Shown here: one piece after another, positions 35,301 to 43,731 of the stretch
How positions within the stretch are numbered: the stretch's first letter is position 1
Layout of the letters: every line of letters begins with the position of its first letter
From: Sphingobium lignivorans
Lineage (GTDB): Bacteria > Pseudomonadota > Alphaproteobacteria > Sphingomonadales > Sphingomonadaceae
Assembly: GCF_014203955.1 (NCBI RefSeq)
Contig: NZ_JACHKA010000001.1
Coordinates: 372,001 to 436,000 of the forward strand
Direction of reading: 5' to 3'
DNA: 64,000 nucleotides
Notes under the pieces: generated by a model
Database searches by the model: none
Seen by the model: the letters and a program-made list of their open reading frames with translations, nothing else
Told to the model about the DNA's origin: nothing
Translations under genes and position numbers: made by a program

Positions 35301-37651
35301 GGACGGATGCCTACGCCGCCTATGCCGCCAATGGCGGACAGATCACCCTGGCGAACAGCACGATCTCCACGTCCGGCATGGTTGCCGATGCGCTGGTCTC
35401 TGATGGCGAAGGCAGTCTGATTAGTGCTACCAACACGACGATCGAGACCAACGGCACCCAGACAGCGGCCGTCGTGGCCCGCAACAACGGGGCCATCGAT
35501 CTGAACGGCGGATCGGTCTCGGCGACCGTCAATGAAGAGAGCCCGGCGGCCGTCTGGGCGCTGCTGGCCAAGGATGGCGGATCGATCACCGCGACCGACG
35601 TCAACCTCTCGCTGACCATGCTGGACAACAGCGCCTATGTGACCGGCGTTGCCTATGCGATGGATGAGGGCAGCAGCATCACCCTCACCGGCGGCACGGC
35701 CACGGCGACCGGCAAGCGCGCGAACGGCATCTTTGCCTATAACAGCGGCTCGGTGAGCGCCGAAGGCCTGACCATCTCGACCTCGGGGGAGCAGGCACGT
35801 GGTGTCTATGCGAATGCTGACAGCAACGCGGCAGGCTCGGTGACGCTCAAGGATGCGAGCATCAGCGCGAATGGCACGAGCTCGCACGGTCTCTTCGCGG
35901 AGCGGGACAGCGGCTCGACAGGCAACCAGATCGCTACCATCACTGGCGAGAATGTGAACATCACGACCTCCGGCGATCAGGCAAATGGCATCTATGCGGC
36001 CGTGGGCGGTGTCATCACGGTTACGGGCGGATCGGTCACGACCACTGGTTACCAAAGCATGGCTTTGGCAGCGAGCGGTTCGGAGTCTGGCATGACTGGT
36101 GGCGGCATCCTGACCGTCTCGGATGTGACCGCCCACACACTGGGGAACTCTGCAGCAGGAGCGAATGTATACACCGCCGGTCAGATCGTCGCAAATAACG
36201 TCACAATCCTGACGGAAGGCTCTTCGGCACAGGGCATCGTGGTTGCTGCCGGCATCGGCACATTCGCAAATTCCACAATCGCAACCACCGGCAATAGCTC
36301 AACGGGGACACTGGTCAGATACCAAGGCCAACTGACCCTTACAAACAGCGCGATCACGACCAGCGGGGCCCAGTCGGCCGGGGTTACCGTAGGCGGCAAT
36401 TCACAGGCTCAACTGACCGACAGTTCGGTGGCAACCTCGGGTGAGGGCGCCCGCGGCCTGTTTGCCTCCACGGGGTTGATCTCCGTGACTGGCGGCAGCG
36501 TCACGACCAGCGGCGCGGGATCAGATGGCCTCAATACACGCGGTAATGGCGCGATCAGCCTGACCGGCACCGAGATCACCGTCAGAGATGCCAGTTCAGC
36601 CGGCGCAAGCATTGAGGACAACGGCATCATCGACATGACCGCCGGCAGCATCCGCAGCGCGGGATCGACCCTGGCAGCGACCTCGACGGACGACAGCCTA
36701 GCGCGGTTCAGCTTTGCGGGAACCGACCTCGCCAGCGATAGCGGCGCGCTGCTCTCCGTGGCGCACGGTCCGGGTGAAGGCACTGGCATCGTGGGCTTGT
36801 TGCTCACCGACGGCAGCACGGCAAAGGGCGACATTGCCAGCACCGGCGAGGGCATTCTTGACGTTTTGGTCAGCGCATCCAGCCTTGAAGGTGGCCTCTC
36901 CAATGTCTCGAAGCTGACGCTGGACAATGCGGCCTGGACGGTGACGAACCTTGCGGGCCTTGGCGAGCTGGAGATTGCGACGGGCACCGCCACGATCAGC
37001 ACGACAGGCACGGTCAGCCATGATGGTGCGCTGACCGGCAGCGGCACCTTCAACAAGACCGGCACCGGGCAGTTCATCCTTGCGGGCAACGGCAGCGATT
37101 TTGCCGGCGCCACGCAGATCGATGCCGGCTCCATGCTGCTCACCGGGTCGCTCGCCGGCAGCCTGCGCATCAATGCGCAGGGCACGATGATCGTCGGTGA
37201 CGGCGTGACCAGTGGTGACCTGATTGCCAGCACGGTGAATGACGGCACGCTGATCTTTAATCAGCTTGGCGATTATGACTATGCCGGCGCGCTCTCGGGC
37301 AGTGGCGGGCTTGTCAAGCGGGGCAGTGGCACGCTGCTGCTCTCGGGCGATTATGGTTATACCGGCTCGACTGTTGTGGAGGGCGGCAAGATCAGGCTGC
37401 TGGCGCAACTCGACAGTGCCACCGATCTTGTCATCAATGACGGCGAGTTCGACCTGAGCGGCACCGACCAGACCGTCGCCGGCCCTGAGCGGCACCGGCG
37501 GCACGCTCAACATCGGGACCAGCACGCTAACCGTCAATCAGACCGAGAACACGGCCTTTGGCGGCGTGTTTCAGGGCGGCGGAATGATCGTCATGCAAGG
37601 GCCGCAAGCGGGCCTCCCGCCTACCATTTACCTGACCGGCCAGAGCTTTAG
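29321..37651 (+). CDS. Giant autotransporter adhesin, passenger part (frame broken before the barrel)
   Basis: 2,776 residues from ATG 29321 (ribosome site AGGGGAAC). A signal peptide (cleavage after AWA, residue ~37) is followed by a long repetitive Gly/Ser/Thr/Asn-rich passenger of T5SS/PEP-CTERM-associated and PATR-like repeats (VSDGGxVTxxxGxxG, GSGTLTLTGDSSSFSG), predicted to form a beta-helix. Two homologous modules (LVLNHNEAGYEL and LVLNHTSTDYEL) close two repeat arrays near 32.1 and 34.0 kb. The last ~57 codons, after about 37483, are out of frame (Arg/His-rich nonsense) because of an extra C, and the barrel continues in the +1 frame. Likely an adhesin made under c-di-GMP control if the frame is intact in the living cell. 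Type Va secretion is inferred from the downstream barrel. Confidence 0.85.
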   Translation: MQVEDRTKNSTVRKSLKAGFFTSVGLAGLLAGAPAWAEPSVCETTGDVMFFNCGTSITYRAESGETSLTVTGAELTDGTINYNANANAEGPLTSTLTVTDSIVNATDYGGINMFSANEGGNTVTISLGEDVSITSSAGFAGVWVRNEVGGDIDITSAAELNVSGTDTNGISATTNSGSVHINNSGDITVAETLNPADYTQRGIYADGGYTNVEPVEVEVINSGKVSAQAAGIRVVNYNGLARIENSGEVSSVNNQGLVAWTPNGEVEIVNSAQGSATSLSGPAIQGASQIGDISIANDGSAEGVSGILAIAGFDSGQPGGGSITISNSGAVTATGGIGVSARTPDGDVSFTNTGSISAVSAGVDLDTIDGKVLITNSGTIEGYHGIVTNDAATRIVNSGTIATNGNGSAIVMGSGDVTLELHAGSAINGLVQDADPVNGTNTLVLGGADNASFNAGSIGADAQYRDFDAFVKAGDSIWTLNGEGTTGWTVEAGTLTADTGGAFGVDQAYVVNGGTLDFAGTTASIASVTGTSEGSVNIGTGGGLTLNQGTDGTYAGQITGSGKLTKAGSGTLTLTGDSSSFSGNLFLTGGETVLDGNSMAAGIVFLGSTDEPMLTVQNGGVLNAANVIVGNSTNSYAPYLADESGSLSVTGSGSAVNADFLTVGYYGDGALSISGGGTVTTSTVITVGSVADSAGTITISGENSRLQGGNLQLAGSGTAVLSVSEGATIETSFGGLGVNAGSIGTATISGANTRWDITQSGLAIATSGEGQVSVLDGATVAASSGDIRLGAAAGGQGSLTVSGMGSSVSTTENFIVGSYGTGNVTVDDGGQIQGDKLIVGFVDGGAGTLNLSGAGTHVQGNTYIMVGTYAGSSGTVTLSDGATLKADGTRGITLAFEAGSAGTLNIGAAAGEDAAAAGSIEAEYGIQFGNGTGNLVLNHNEAGYELATGLSGAGVINILAGETIFSGNGSAFSGTLDISGGSFEVTSTLGADHVSVGGVESAHLSVVQGGVLESNTGSIGMGGTNGSVTIDGPGSSWVSSGGIQISRDGGSTGSLAITDGGSFETVLGGLYMGAGGSISVSGEGSSLLIGTLHSELPASWNDADGWFSVDEGTVSITDGALLATDGSYIGGSGTTVATMTVDGENTVWSNGIPLFIGGTGNGTVGHGDVTVSGGATVTSYTSALGVDTGSSGKLTLTGEGTIYTVLDREGFAGNMRVGYNGTGTVTVSNGALLAAAALVDVASQSGSEGTLLIENGGHVTGQSMRIGGQTETVGSVTVDGEGSTLVIGSDRIGVGISGNGTLTVSNGGSASSEGAVIGWEAGGKGTVTVTGAGSTFSNDGSLYVGNVGEGTLNVSDGGRVTSTDGYVGTVAGSKGVVTVSGAESIWDMSGVFIVGNEATARAEATISDGGTLRAVQGTLGNLNSSFGRMTVTGAGSTWSAYDDGITNWAGYLNVGLSGSGLLNVWDGGTVDAVRLYIGNDAGSSGTVLLTGAGSTIRTEQGLYVGAEGTGELTLMNGAHIEAQTIKVGYLAGSTGTLIIGGLASQPAAAAGTINADEIHLGSGNSRLVLNHTSTDYELGANLTGFGDVDVLAGTTVLSGDSSTFAGSLAIDGGRLILASASNAVSTSIGTEGTLQIGNGGTSGSLNGDIVNNGSLVFDRSDALHHNRVISGTGDLTVAGGVITLSGMNTFTGATIIDTGATLALSNQGRINQSSLVTVNGTFDVTEGSAPRIKDIAGNGTVVLGNAGLQIDNASHVFSGSITGEGGLNLNGGILTLTGASDFTNGLGISNGAVVNIGNGGTSGSITSGTTNYGTLVFDRSDEWTYGGAITGQGEIIHAGSGTTNLTGGMGGSHFIIENGTVNMNGGLVALLGDGAGISVEGQTSVLNVSNVGARANHTVYRVSDGGSLAINGGSVRVGTAAGSAGVHLVSGSASVTGTSFDVKGASTYGVIVEAGNTLTLADSSIKTIGNSAIGALARDGGVLDISGSTVQTTGTDAYAAYAANGGQITLANSTISTSGMVADALVSDGEGSLISATNTTIETNGTQTAAVVARNNGAIDLNGGSVSATVNEESPAAVWALLAKDGGSITATDVNLSLTMLDNSAYVTGVAYAMDEGSSITLTGGTATATGKRANGIFAYNSGSVSAEGLTISTSGEQARGVYANADSNAAGSVTLKDASISANGTSSHGLFAERDSGSTGNQIATITGENVNITTSGDQANGIYAAVGGVITVTGGSVTTTGYQSMALAASGSESGMTGGGILTVSDVTAHTLGNSAAGANVYTAGQIVANNVTILTEGSSAQGIVVAAGIGTFANSTIATTGNSSTGTLVRYQGQLTLTNSAITTSGAQSAGVTVGGNSQAQLTDSSVATSGEGARGLFASTGLISVTGGSVTTSGAGSDGLNTRGNGAISLTGTEITVRDASSAGASIEDNGIIDMTAGSIRSAGSTLAATSTDDSLARFSFAGTDLASDSGALLSVAHGPGEGTGIVGLLLTDGSTAKGDIASTGEGILDVLVSASSLEGGLSNVSKLTLDNAAWTVTNLAGLGELEIATGTATISTTGTVSHDGALTGSGTFNKTGTGQFILAGNGSDFAGATQIDAGSMLLTGSLAGSLRINAQGTMIVGDGVTSGDLIASTVNDGTLIFNQLGDYDYAGALSGSGGLVKRGSGTLLLSGDYGYTGSTVVEGGKIRLLAQLDSATDLVINDGEFDLSGTDQTVAGPERHRRHAQHRDQHANRQSDREHGLWRRVSGRRNDRHARAASGPPAYHLPDRPEL
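37481..37489 (+). other. Probable one-base insertion (frameshift site) in the adhesin gene
   Basis: The sequence reads GGCCCTGAG. In the passenger frame this is Gly-Pro-Glu and the homology collapses; skipping one C of the CCC run at 37483-37485 gives Gly-Leu-Ser-Gly-Thr-Gly-Gly-Thr-Leu, which continues the repeat pattern and joins the beta-barrel frame. This may be a real mutation, a phase-variation site or an assembly error. Confidence 0.75.
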
Positions 37652-39233
37652 CGGCTTCAATGGCGATCTGTGGCTGCAAGAGATCGTCGCACGCGTCAAC
37701 GGCTCGCTGGGCGGAACGATCACTGTCGGCGAAGACGCGGGTCTTGGCGGCGCGGGTAGGGTCGACAACATCGTCGTGACCGCTGGCGGCACGCTGATGC
37801 CGGGCAACTCGATCGGCACACTCACCGCGTCCGGCAATGTCGTCTTCGAGACCGGATCGGTCTACGAGGTCGAGGTTAATGCCGATGGCGAGAGCGACAA
37901 GCTGCTCGTCGGCGGCACCGCGACGATCGAGGGCGGCACGGTCTCCGTGCTGACGGCAGCGGGCAACTACCGCTTCTCCAGCGACTATGTCATCATCAGC
38001 GCAGCCGGCGGCGTGACCGGCACGTTCGATGATACGGATGTCGACCTGCCATTCCTGACGCCGTATCTGAGCTATGACCCCAACAACGTCAGGCTCACGC
38101 TGGTCCGCAACGATCGCACTTTTGCGAGCGTTGCCGCCACGTCCAACCAGATCGCCGTGGCCTCGGCCCTCGATGCAAGCAATCAGGAGGCGAGCCTGCC
38201 GCGCGCGGTAGCCGGGCAGATCGAGGAAGAGGGGGCGGTACGGGCCTTCGACGCGCTCTCCGGCGAAATCTGGGCGACCACCGGCACGCTGATGATCGAC
38301 CGCAGCCGCCGCATGGGGGACATGGTGATCGGCCGTCTGGATCAGGCGGACAGCCTCAGCGCCTCGCTGGCCTCGGCCCGCAGCGCCGCGCGCCAGACCC
38401 GCGACGGGCAAACCGCCGTCTGGGGCCAGGGCATCGGCGCATGGAACATGCTCAAGAGCAACGGCAATGCCGTGAAGGCCACGCAAAGCAGCTTTGGCTT
38501 CATCACCGGCCTCGACACGATGCTGGGCGACTGGCGCCTGGGCGTGGCGGTGAGCCAAAGCGAGGACAAGGTCCGCGTGGATGGCCGAAGCAGCGAAGCG
38601 ACGGTCAAGGGCACTAGCGTGGCGGCTTATGCCGGCGGTGGCTGGGGCGCGCTGCGCACGCGGATCGGCGCCAGCTACAGCTGGCTCGATGTCGACGGCA
38701 GCCGCAAGGTGGTGTTCCCGGGCGTGAACGATGCGCTCTCGGGCAGCTATGACGCCAGGAGCGTCACGGCCTTTGGGGAAGTGAGCCTGGCTTTCGCCAT
38801 GGGCGGGGCGAGCATCGAGCCCTTCGCCGGGGTGAACCATGTCCATCTCAAGAGCGACGCCTTTGCCGAGAGCGGCAGCGCCCTCACCGCGCTGGGCGTC
38901 GAGGAGAGCACTCGCAGCGTCACCTACACGACGCTGGGCCTGCGCCTGGGCAGCGTGATGCCGATCAGCGAGAGCGCCGTGCTTGCGCCTCGCGTCTCTG
39001 CCGCATGGCTGCGCAGCTTTGGCGATACCGATGCGACCAGCCGGCATATCCTCCCCACCGGGCAGGCGTTCTCCATCGCCGGCCTGCCGACCACGCGCGA
39101 CACGCTGCGCATCGAGGGTGGCCTCCAGGCTAACATCCTGCCCGGCGGATCGATCGGCGCTACTTATGTCGGCAATATTGGTGACCAGTGGAAGGACCAT
39201 GGCGTGAAGCTGGGCTTCTCTTACAGCTTCTGA
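37566..39233 (+). CDS. Autotransporter adhesin, C-terminal part with beta-barrel translocator
   Basis: The open frame gives 555 residues, but the GTG at 37566 is not a likely real start; this is the continuation of the passenger frame at 29321. Early residues (VNGSLGGTITVGEDAGLGGAGRVDNIVV, TLMPGNSIGTLTASGNVVF) match the pertactin-like passenger junction. From about 38,400 the ~280-residue autotransporter beta-domain follows (VWGQGIGAWNML, GFITGLDTMLGDWRLGVAVS, AAYAGGGWGALRTRIGASYSWL) and it ends in the outer-membrane signature FSYSF. The barrel would insert through BamA and secrete the passenger. A terminator at 39251-39278 follows. Confidence 0.88.
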   Translation: MFQGGGMIVMQGPQAGLPPTIYLTGQSFSGFNGDLWLQEIVARVNGSLGGTITVGEDAGLGGAGRVDNIVVTAGGTLMPGNSIGTLTASGNVVFETGSVYEVEVNADGESDKLLVGGTATIEGGTVSVLTAAGNYRFSSDYVIISAAGGVTGTFDDTDVDLPFLTPYLSYDPNNVRLTLVRNDRTFASVAATSNQIAVASALDASNQEASLPRAVAGQIEEEGAVRAFDALSGEIWATTGTLMIDRSRRMGDMVIGRLDQADSLSASLASARSAARQTRDGQTAVWGQGIGAWNMLKSNGNAVKATQSSFGFITGLDTMLGDWRLGVAVSQSEDKVRVDGRSSEATVKGTSVAAYAGGGWGALRTRIGASYSWLDVDGSRKVVFPGVNDALSGSYDARSVTAFGEVSLAFAMGGASIEPFAGVNHVHLKSDAFAESGSALTALGVEESTRSVTYTTLGLRLGSVMPISESAVLAPRVSAAWLRSFGDTDATSRHILPTGQAFSIAGLPTTRDTLRIEGGLQANILPGGSIGATYVGNIGDQWKDHGVKLGFSYSF

Positions 39234-39250
39234 GATCAGTCGCTTATTCC

Positions 39251-39278
39251 AGGAGGCGCGGCTTGAGTCGCGCCTCCT
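39251..39278 (+). terminator. Terminator hairpin after the autotransporter
   Basis: Perfect 10-bp stem AGGAGGCGCG (39251-39260) and CGCGCCTCCT (39269-39278) with an 8-base loop, 18 bases after the stop. There is no strong T-run, so termination strength is uncertain. Confidence 0.6.
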
Positions 39279-39763
39279 CGTTGGCCCCTGTCGCCGGCGT
39301 TCGATGGCCTTCCATTTGATCCTTTCGCGCCGTTGATGATGGCTTCGGCCCTGCTGGAGCAGGGGCTCGCTGGGTCATGACAGGCATCTGGTCCTGTCCT
39401 GACCCAGCCGCGAAAGAGCGCGGCAACTTCGGTGGCCGATCCGGCTCCTCCCCTTTTCGAAATGATCCCGGCTTCGCCCCTGGCATGAGAGCCGTCCCCC
39501 AGATCCCGCTGAAAGCGGGCATTCGCGCATGAGGTCCGCTCGGGTCGCCATGTCCTTCCTGTCGCGCGCGGACGAAACCAGAAGCCGGGAGGGCCGTTAA
39601 CAAGGAAGAGGCTTTCAGCAGGGAAAAGGACGGCATGACCGGGAATTCGGAGACGAAACCCGCCCACCGGCGCCTTCGGCGCGCAGCGACAAGCCGGCCG
39701 GCCGATCATGGCGTTCCCCGGGCCGAAAGCCGCCCGGTTCGACAACAGCCACGAGGTGCAGTG
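39279..39763. other. Intergenic stretch of ~480 bases, nothing recognised
   Basis: Open frames here (for example 39244-39636 on the minus strand) are low-complexity and carry no recognised motif. The region probably holds the promoter of the HPF-like gene at 39764. Confidence 0.4.
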
Positions 39764-40117
39764 ATGGACGTGCAGATCAACAGCGACAATGTGACGGATT
39801 TCCGCTCGGACAAGGTCCAGACCGCGGAGGACCAGATCCGGTCGCGGCTGGATCGCTTCTCCAGGCGGCTGACGCGCGTGGAGCTTCATCTTCGGGATCA
39901 TGACGGCCCGCAGACGAGAACCGCCGATGGCCTCGAGGCGATGCTTGAGGCGCGGCCCGCCGGCGGGCAACCGCTCGCCGTATCCCACAAGGCGCGAGAA
40001 CCTCTGGAGGCGCTCGGCGGCGCGCTCGCCAAGCTGGTGGCCCGGCTCGACAGCGCGTTCGGCAAGGCGGACCGGGTGCGCGTCGGCCATGAGCGCAGCG
40101 CTCCAATGACCTCATGA
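39764..40117 (+). CDS. HPF/RaiA-like ribosome-associated protein
   Basis: 117 residues from ATG 39764. The sequence MDVQINSDNVTDFRSDKVQ, a helix EDQIRSRLDRFSRRLTRVELHLRDHDG, then two strands and a second helix EPLEALGGALAKLVARLDSAFGKADR match the short sigma-54 modulation/HPF fold that binds ribosomes in stationary phase. It lacks the C-terminal dimerisation domain of long HPF. It stands alone and converges on the YdeP-like oxidoreductase gene. Confidence 0.8.
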   Translation: MDVQINSDNVTDFRSDKVQTAEDQIRSRLDRFSRRLTRVELHLRDHDGPQTRTADGLEAMLEARPAGGQPLAVSHKAREPLEALGGALAKLVARLDSAFGKADRVRVGHERSAPMTS

Positions 40118-40133
40118 TCCCGCTATGAGTTTG

Positions 40134-40163
40134 CTGGCCTCCGGGGCGATCCCCGGGGGCCAG
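40134..40163. terminator. Terminator between convergent genes
   Basis: CTGGCCTCCGGGG (40134-40146) pairs with CCCCGGGGGCCAG (40151-40163) over 13 positions with one G-T wobble, and a 4-base loop. It lies between the HPF-like gene and the oxidoreductase. Confidence 0.7.
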
Positions 40164-40243
40164 AGTCTCCCGTCACATCGCGGTTATCAGCGCGATCATC
40201 ACAGGAAACCCAGCCTTCCCCGGCCGTCGGTCCCTCCCGAGCC

Positions 40244-42526
40244 TTATTCCGCCCGAATGCGCACCGGCACGGACTTGGATGCCGGCGTCTTCGAGAGCTG
40301 GTCATGATGGGACAGGGCGATCAGCGGGTTCATCTCGGGATAATAGGCTGCCACGCAGCCGTCCGGCAGCGAGAAGGGCGTGACGACCAGGCCGCCGACT
40401 TCCCGATGCTCGCCATCCCCGGCATCGCTGACCAGCGCAACGACCTGCCCGGTCTCCAGCCCCGCGCGGGCGATCTCGTCCGGGTTCATCAGCAGCACGT
40501 CGCGCGTGCCTTCCACGCCCCGCATCCGGTCGGAATAGCCATAGATGGTGGTGTTGAACTGGTCGTTCGAGCGCAGCGTGATGAGGCGGTAGCGGCCCGG
40601 CGCGTCTTCGAAGCCGCACGCGCGGAGCGTGGTGGGCAGGGTGAACTCGGCCTTGCCGCTCTCGGTGGCCCAGATCCGCTCGCGCGCCTTGTTGCCCCGG
40701 TAGAAGCCGCCGGGGGTGAACATGCGCTTGCTGAAATCGGCGAACTGGTCGGGATATGTCGCTTCGATCAGGTCGCGGACCTTGCCATAGTCGCCGGTCC
40801 ATTCGTCCCATCTGACCTTCGGGTTCGTCGGGAGCGTGGCCTTGGCGAGCCCGGCGACGATCGCCAGCTCGGAGAGCAGATGCTCGCTGGCCGGCTTGCG
40901 CTTGCCGACCGACCCGTGAATGCAGGAGAGGCTGTCCTCCATCGTCACCGTCTGGGGTCCGCTGGCCTGCATGTCCTCCTCGGAGCGCCCGAGACAGGGC
41001 AGGAGATAAGCGACCTCGCCATTGACGAGGTGGCTGCGGTTGAGCCGGGTGGCGATCTGCACCGTGAGGCGCATGCCGGTCCACGCCTTCTCCATCCTGG
41101 CGCGTTCGGGGATGGCGCGCACGAAATTGCCGCCCAGCCCGATGAATGCCTTCACCCGGCCCGCGATGATGCCCTCGCACGCCTCGACCGTGTTCATGCC
41201 CTTCTCTGTCGGCGGATCGAAGCCGAACAGTTTCTTCAGCGCATCCAGCGGCACCAGCTCGGGCTTTTCGGCAATGCCAACCGTGCGCTGGCCCTGCACG
41301 TTGGAATGGCCGCGAACCGGCGAGATGCCGGCGCCTTCCTTGCCGAGATTGCCGCGCAGCATGAGCAGGTTCACCAGCATGCCGATGGTCTGCGAGCCAT
41401 GGACATGCTGCGTGACGCCCATGCCATAGACGCCGATCACGTTGCGCGCCTCGCAATAGATGTCGCCTGCCGCCGCCAGATCCGCGCGCGAAAGGCCGGA
41501 TTCCCGCTCGATCTCTTCCCAGCCCGTCTGCTCGACGCACTGGCGGAATCCGTCGAAATCCTGCGTGTGCTGCGCGATGAAATCCACATCGATGAGATGG
41601 CGCTGTTCGCTGGCCCATTGCCGGGCTTCCCGCTCGAGCACATGCTTGCACAGGCCCATGATCGCCGCGAGGTCGCCGCCCGGTTTCACCTGGAAATAGA
41701 GCTCGGAGATCGGCGTGTCCTTCCCGGTCAGCATTTCCGTGGGGCTCTGGGGATTGCGGAACGCGATCGATCCCCTTTCCCGCACGGGATTGAATGTGAC
41801 GATCCGGCAGCCCCTCTGCACGGCCTCCTGGAGCGGGTGGAGGAAGCGGGGGCTGTTGGAGCCGGTATTCTGGCCGAAGAAGAAGATCGCGTCGCACAGC
41901 TCGAAATCGGAGAGGACGCAGGTGCCGACCGGCGAGCCGATCACTTTCTTGAGCTCGACCGATGTCGTCTCGTGGCACATGTTGGAACTGTCCGGCAGAT
42001 TGTTGTGGCCATAGAGCCGGGCGAACAGCGCGTAGAGATAAGCGGTCTCCAGGCTAGCGCGCCCGGACGTGTAGAAGATAGTCGACCAGGGATCGAGTGC
42101 CTGCAGCTCGGCCCCGATGGCGTCAAAGGCCTCCTGCCAGCTGGTCGGCACATAGCGGTCGCTGGCGCGATCATAGCGCATCGGGTGAGTGAGGCGGCCT
42201 TGCTGTTCCAGCGCATGGTCCGTCCAGCCCTGCAGCTCGGAGACGCTATGCTCCGCGAAGAAGTCCGGCGTGCAGCGGCGGCTGGTCGCTTCCCACAGCG
42301 TCGCCTTGGCGCCGTTCTCGCAGAATTCGAAGGGATGCGGCTTGGCGGGCTTGCCCCAGGCGCAGGAGACGCACATGAAGCCGCCCGGCTTGTTCTGCCG
42401 CCGAAGCGTTTCCAGCACGGCAGGCGAATCCATCTCCTTGCCGAATATCCGCGCGATGCCCTGAAGCGAGCCCCACCCGCCGGCTGGGCCGTCATAACCG
42501 ACGGTTTCGTCACTGCTGTCGCTCAT
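40244..42526 (-). CDS. FdhF/YdeP family molybdopterin oxidoreductase
   Basis: 760 residues from ATG 42526 (ribosome site GGAGGGAGCAGG). N-terminal CVSCAWG, typical of the YdeP/CbbBc group with an incomplete iron-sulfur motif, is followed by the molybdopterin core: FYTSGRASLETAYLYALFARLYG, NMCHETTSVELKKVIGSP, FFFGQNTGSNSPRFL, NVQGQRTVG and the C-terminal domain with LNRSHLVNGEVAYLLPCLGR and LRSNDQFNTTIYGYSDR. E. coli YdeP contributes to acid resistance; the true substrate of the group is unsettled. The gene is isolated. Confidence 0.9.
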   Translation of the reverse strand: MSDSSDETVGYDGPAGGWGSLQGIARIFGKEMDSPAVLETLRRQNKPGGFMCVSCAWGKPAKPHPFEFCENGAKATLWEATSRRCTPDFFAEHSVSELQGWTDHALEQQGRLTHPMRYDRASDRYVPTSWQEAFDAIGAELQALDPWSTIFYTSGRASLETAYLYALFARLYGHNNLPDSSNMCHETTSVELKKVIGSPVGTCVLSDFELCDAIFFFGQNTGSNSPRFLHPLQEAVQRGCRIVTFNPVRERGSIAFRNPQSPTEMLTGKDTPISELYFQVKPGGDLAAIMGLCKHVLEREARQWASEQRHLIDVDFIAQHTQDFDGFRQCVEQTGWEEIERESGLSRADLAAAGDIYCEARNVIGVYGMGVTQHVHGSQTIGMLVNLLMLRGNLGKEGAGISPVRGHSNVQGQRTVGIAEKPELVPLDALKKLFGFDPPTEKGMNTVEACEGIIAGRVKAFIGLGGNFVRAIPERARMEKAWTGMRLTVQIATRLNRSHLVNGEVAYLLPCLGRSEEDMQASGPQTVTMEDSLSCIHGSVGKRKPASEHLLSELAIVAGLAKATLPTNPKVRWDEWTGDYGKVRDLIEATYPDQFADFSKRMFTPGGFYRGNKARERIWATESGKAEFTLPTTLRACGFEDAPGRYRLITLRSNDQFNTTIYGYSDRMRGVEGTRDVLLMNPDEIARAGLETGQVVALVSDAGDGEHREVGGLVVTPFSLPDGCVAAYYPEMNPLIALSHHDQLSKTPASKSVPVRIRAE

Positions 42527-42864
42527 CCTGCTCCCTCCGTTGCGGCCGAGATCACGGCGGAGGCGCCGCGACCGGAATATGTGGCTGGCGGATATGGGGC
42601 TAACGGCCACGCGGGCGCGATGTTCCCGCGCGATTCCGGAAACGTCCGGTCGCTGGCCGGCCCGGCACCCCTCTTGACAGGGCCCCCCATGCGCCGCAGC
42701 TTGCTGGCGCCGGGAATGGCCGGCGGAGGGGGATGTTCTGACGGTGCTCTGAAAGCGGCAGCGGCTGACCGCCGTGGCCATCGGGAGGCCCAGCAGCTGA
42801 CGACTTTATATCGCGCCCTGACAGTGCCATTCCGGACGACGCCTTCCCGGCGAGCCGCGCGGCC
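42527..42864. other. Divergent promoter region, ~340 bases
   Basis: Between the YdeP-like and TauE/SafE genes. A TTGACA hexamer occurs near 42674 without a convincing -10 partner. No repeat or other structure was recognised. Confidence 0.35.
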
Positions 42865-43695
42865 ATGACCGAGGCGCTCGTCATGAGCTGGCTCGTCCCG
42901 GCGCTGATGATGCTCGGCGCAGGGTTGCTGGCCGGTTTCGCGGCGGGCCTTTTCGGGATCGGGGGCGGGTTCGTGGTCGTGCCGGCGCTGTTCGCCGTGC
43001 TGCCGCTGCTGGGCGCAGCACAGGACGAGCTGGCGCATGTCGCGGTCGGCACGTCGCTGGCGACGATCGTGGCGACCTCCGCCCGATCGGTGCAGGCCCA
43101 TGCCCGCAAGGGCGCCGTGGATTTCGACCTGCTGCGCAGCTGGGCGATCTGGATCGTGCTGGGCGTGGGCGCGGGCGTGATGCTGGCGGCGCGGATCAGC
43201 AGCGACATGCTGGCGCTCATCTTCGGTGGCGGCGTGATGCTGATGGCGCTGCATTTCCTGTTTCCCGTGCTGGCCCGGCGCCAGATCGCCTCGGAGCTGC
43301 CGGGCGGCTATGCGCGGGCGGGCATCGCCGGCGGTCTGGGCGCCTTCTCCTCGCTGCTCGGCATCGGCGGCGGCACCATCGCCATCATCGTGATGACGCT
43401 GTGCGGCAAATCCATCCACCGCTCGATCGCGACTGCGGCGGGCATCGGCTTCATCATCGCGCTGCCGGGGATGATCGGCTTCATGCTCATCGGCCTTGGC
43501 ATGCCGGGCCTTCCCGCAGGCTCCGTGGGCTATGTGAACATTCCCGCGACGCTCGCGATCATCGCGACTTCGGTCATCACGGCGCCGTGGGGCGCGGCGG
43601 CGGCGCACCGGCTCAGCCCGGCGATGCTGCGCCAGATTTTCGGCATCTACCTGCTTTGTATCGGCGCACTCATGGTCCGGCATGGCCTGACATGA
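42865..43695 (+). CDS. TauE/SafE family permease
   Basis: 276 residues with about eight membrane segments. The two-fold repeat of the family is visible: GFAAGLFGIGGGFVVVPAL in the first half and GAFSSLLGIGGGTIAIIVM in the second. Members export sulfite, sulfonates or other organic anions. The start of the next gene (aminotransferase) lies 36 bases after its stop, so co-transcription is likely. Confidence 0.9.
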   Translation: MTEALVMSWLVPALMMLGAGLLAGFAAGLFGIGGGFVVVPALFAVLPLLGAAQDELAHVAVGTSLATIVATSARSVQAHARKGAVDFDLLRSWAIWIVLGVGAGVMLAARISSDMLALIFGGGVMLMALHFLFPVLARRQIASELPGGYARAGIAGGLGAFSSLLGIGGGTIAIIVMTLCGKSIHRSIATAAGIGFIIALPGMIGFMLIGLGMPGLPAGSVGYVNIPATLAIIATSVITAPWGAAAAHRLSPAMLRQIFGIYLLCIGALMVRHGLT

Positions 43696-43731
43696 GCGGG
43701 GGCGCTTTCTGGTGAAGAAAGGACTGTGACG

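Noticed and set aside
34433..36136. Long minus-strand frame inside the adhesin
   Set aside because: Antisense shadow of the repetitive passenger; no start site or motif.
39236..40090. Minus-strand frame opposite the HPF-like gene
   Set aside because: Low-complexity translation; the plus-strand frame has the HPF fold and a ribosome site.
40304..42868. 854-codon open frame on the plus strand
   Set aside because: It lies antisense to the whole YdeP-like gene, has no recognisable motif and shows the Arg/Ala/Gly composition of a high-GC shadow frame.
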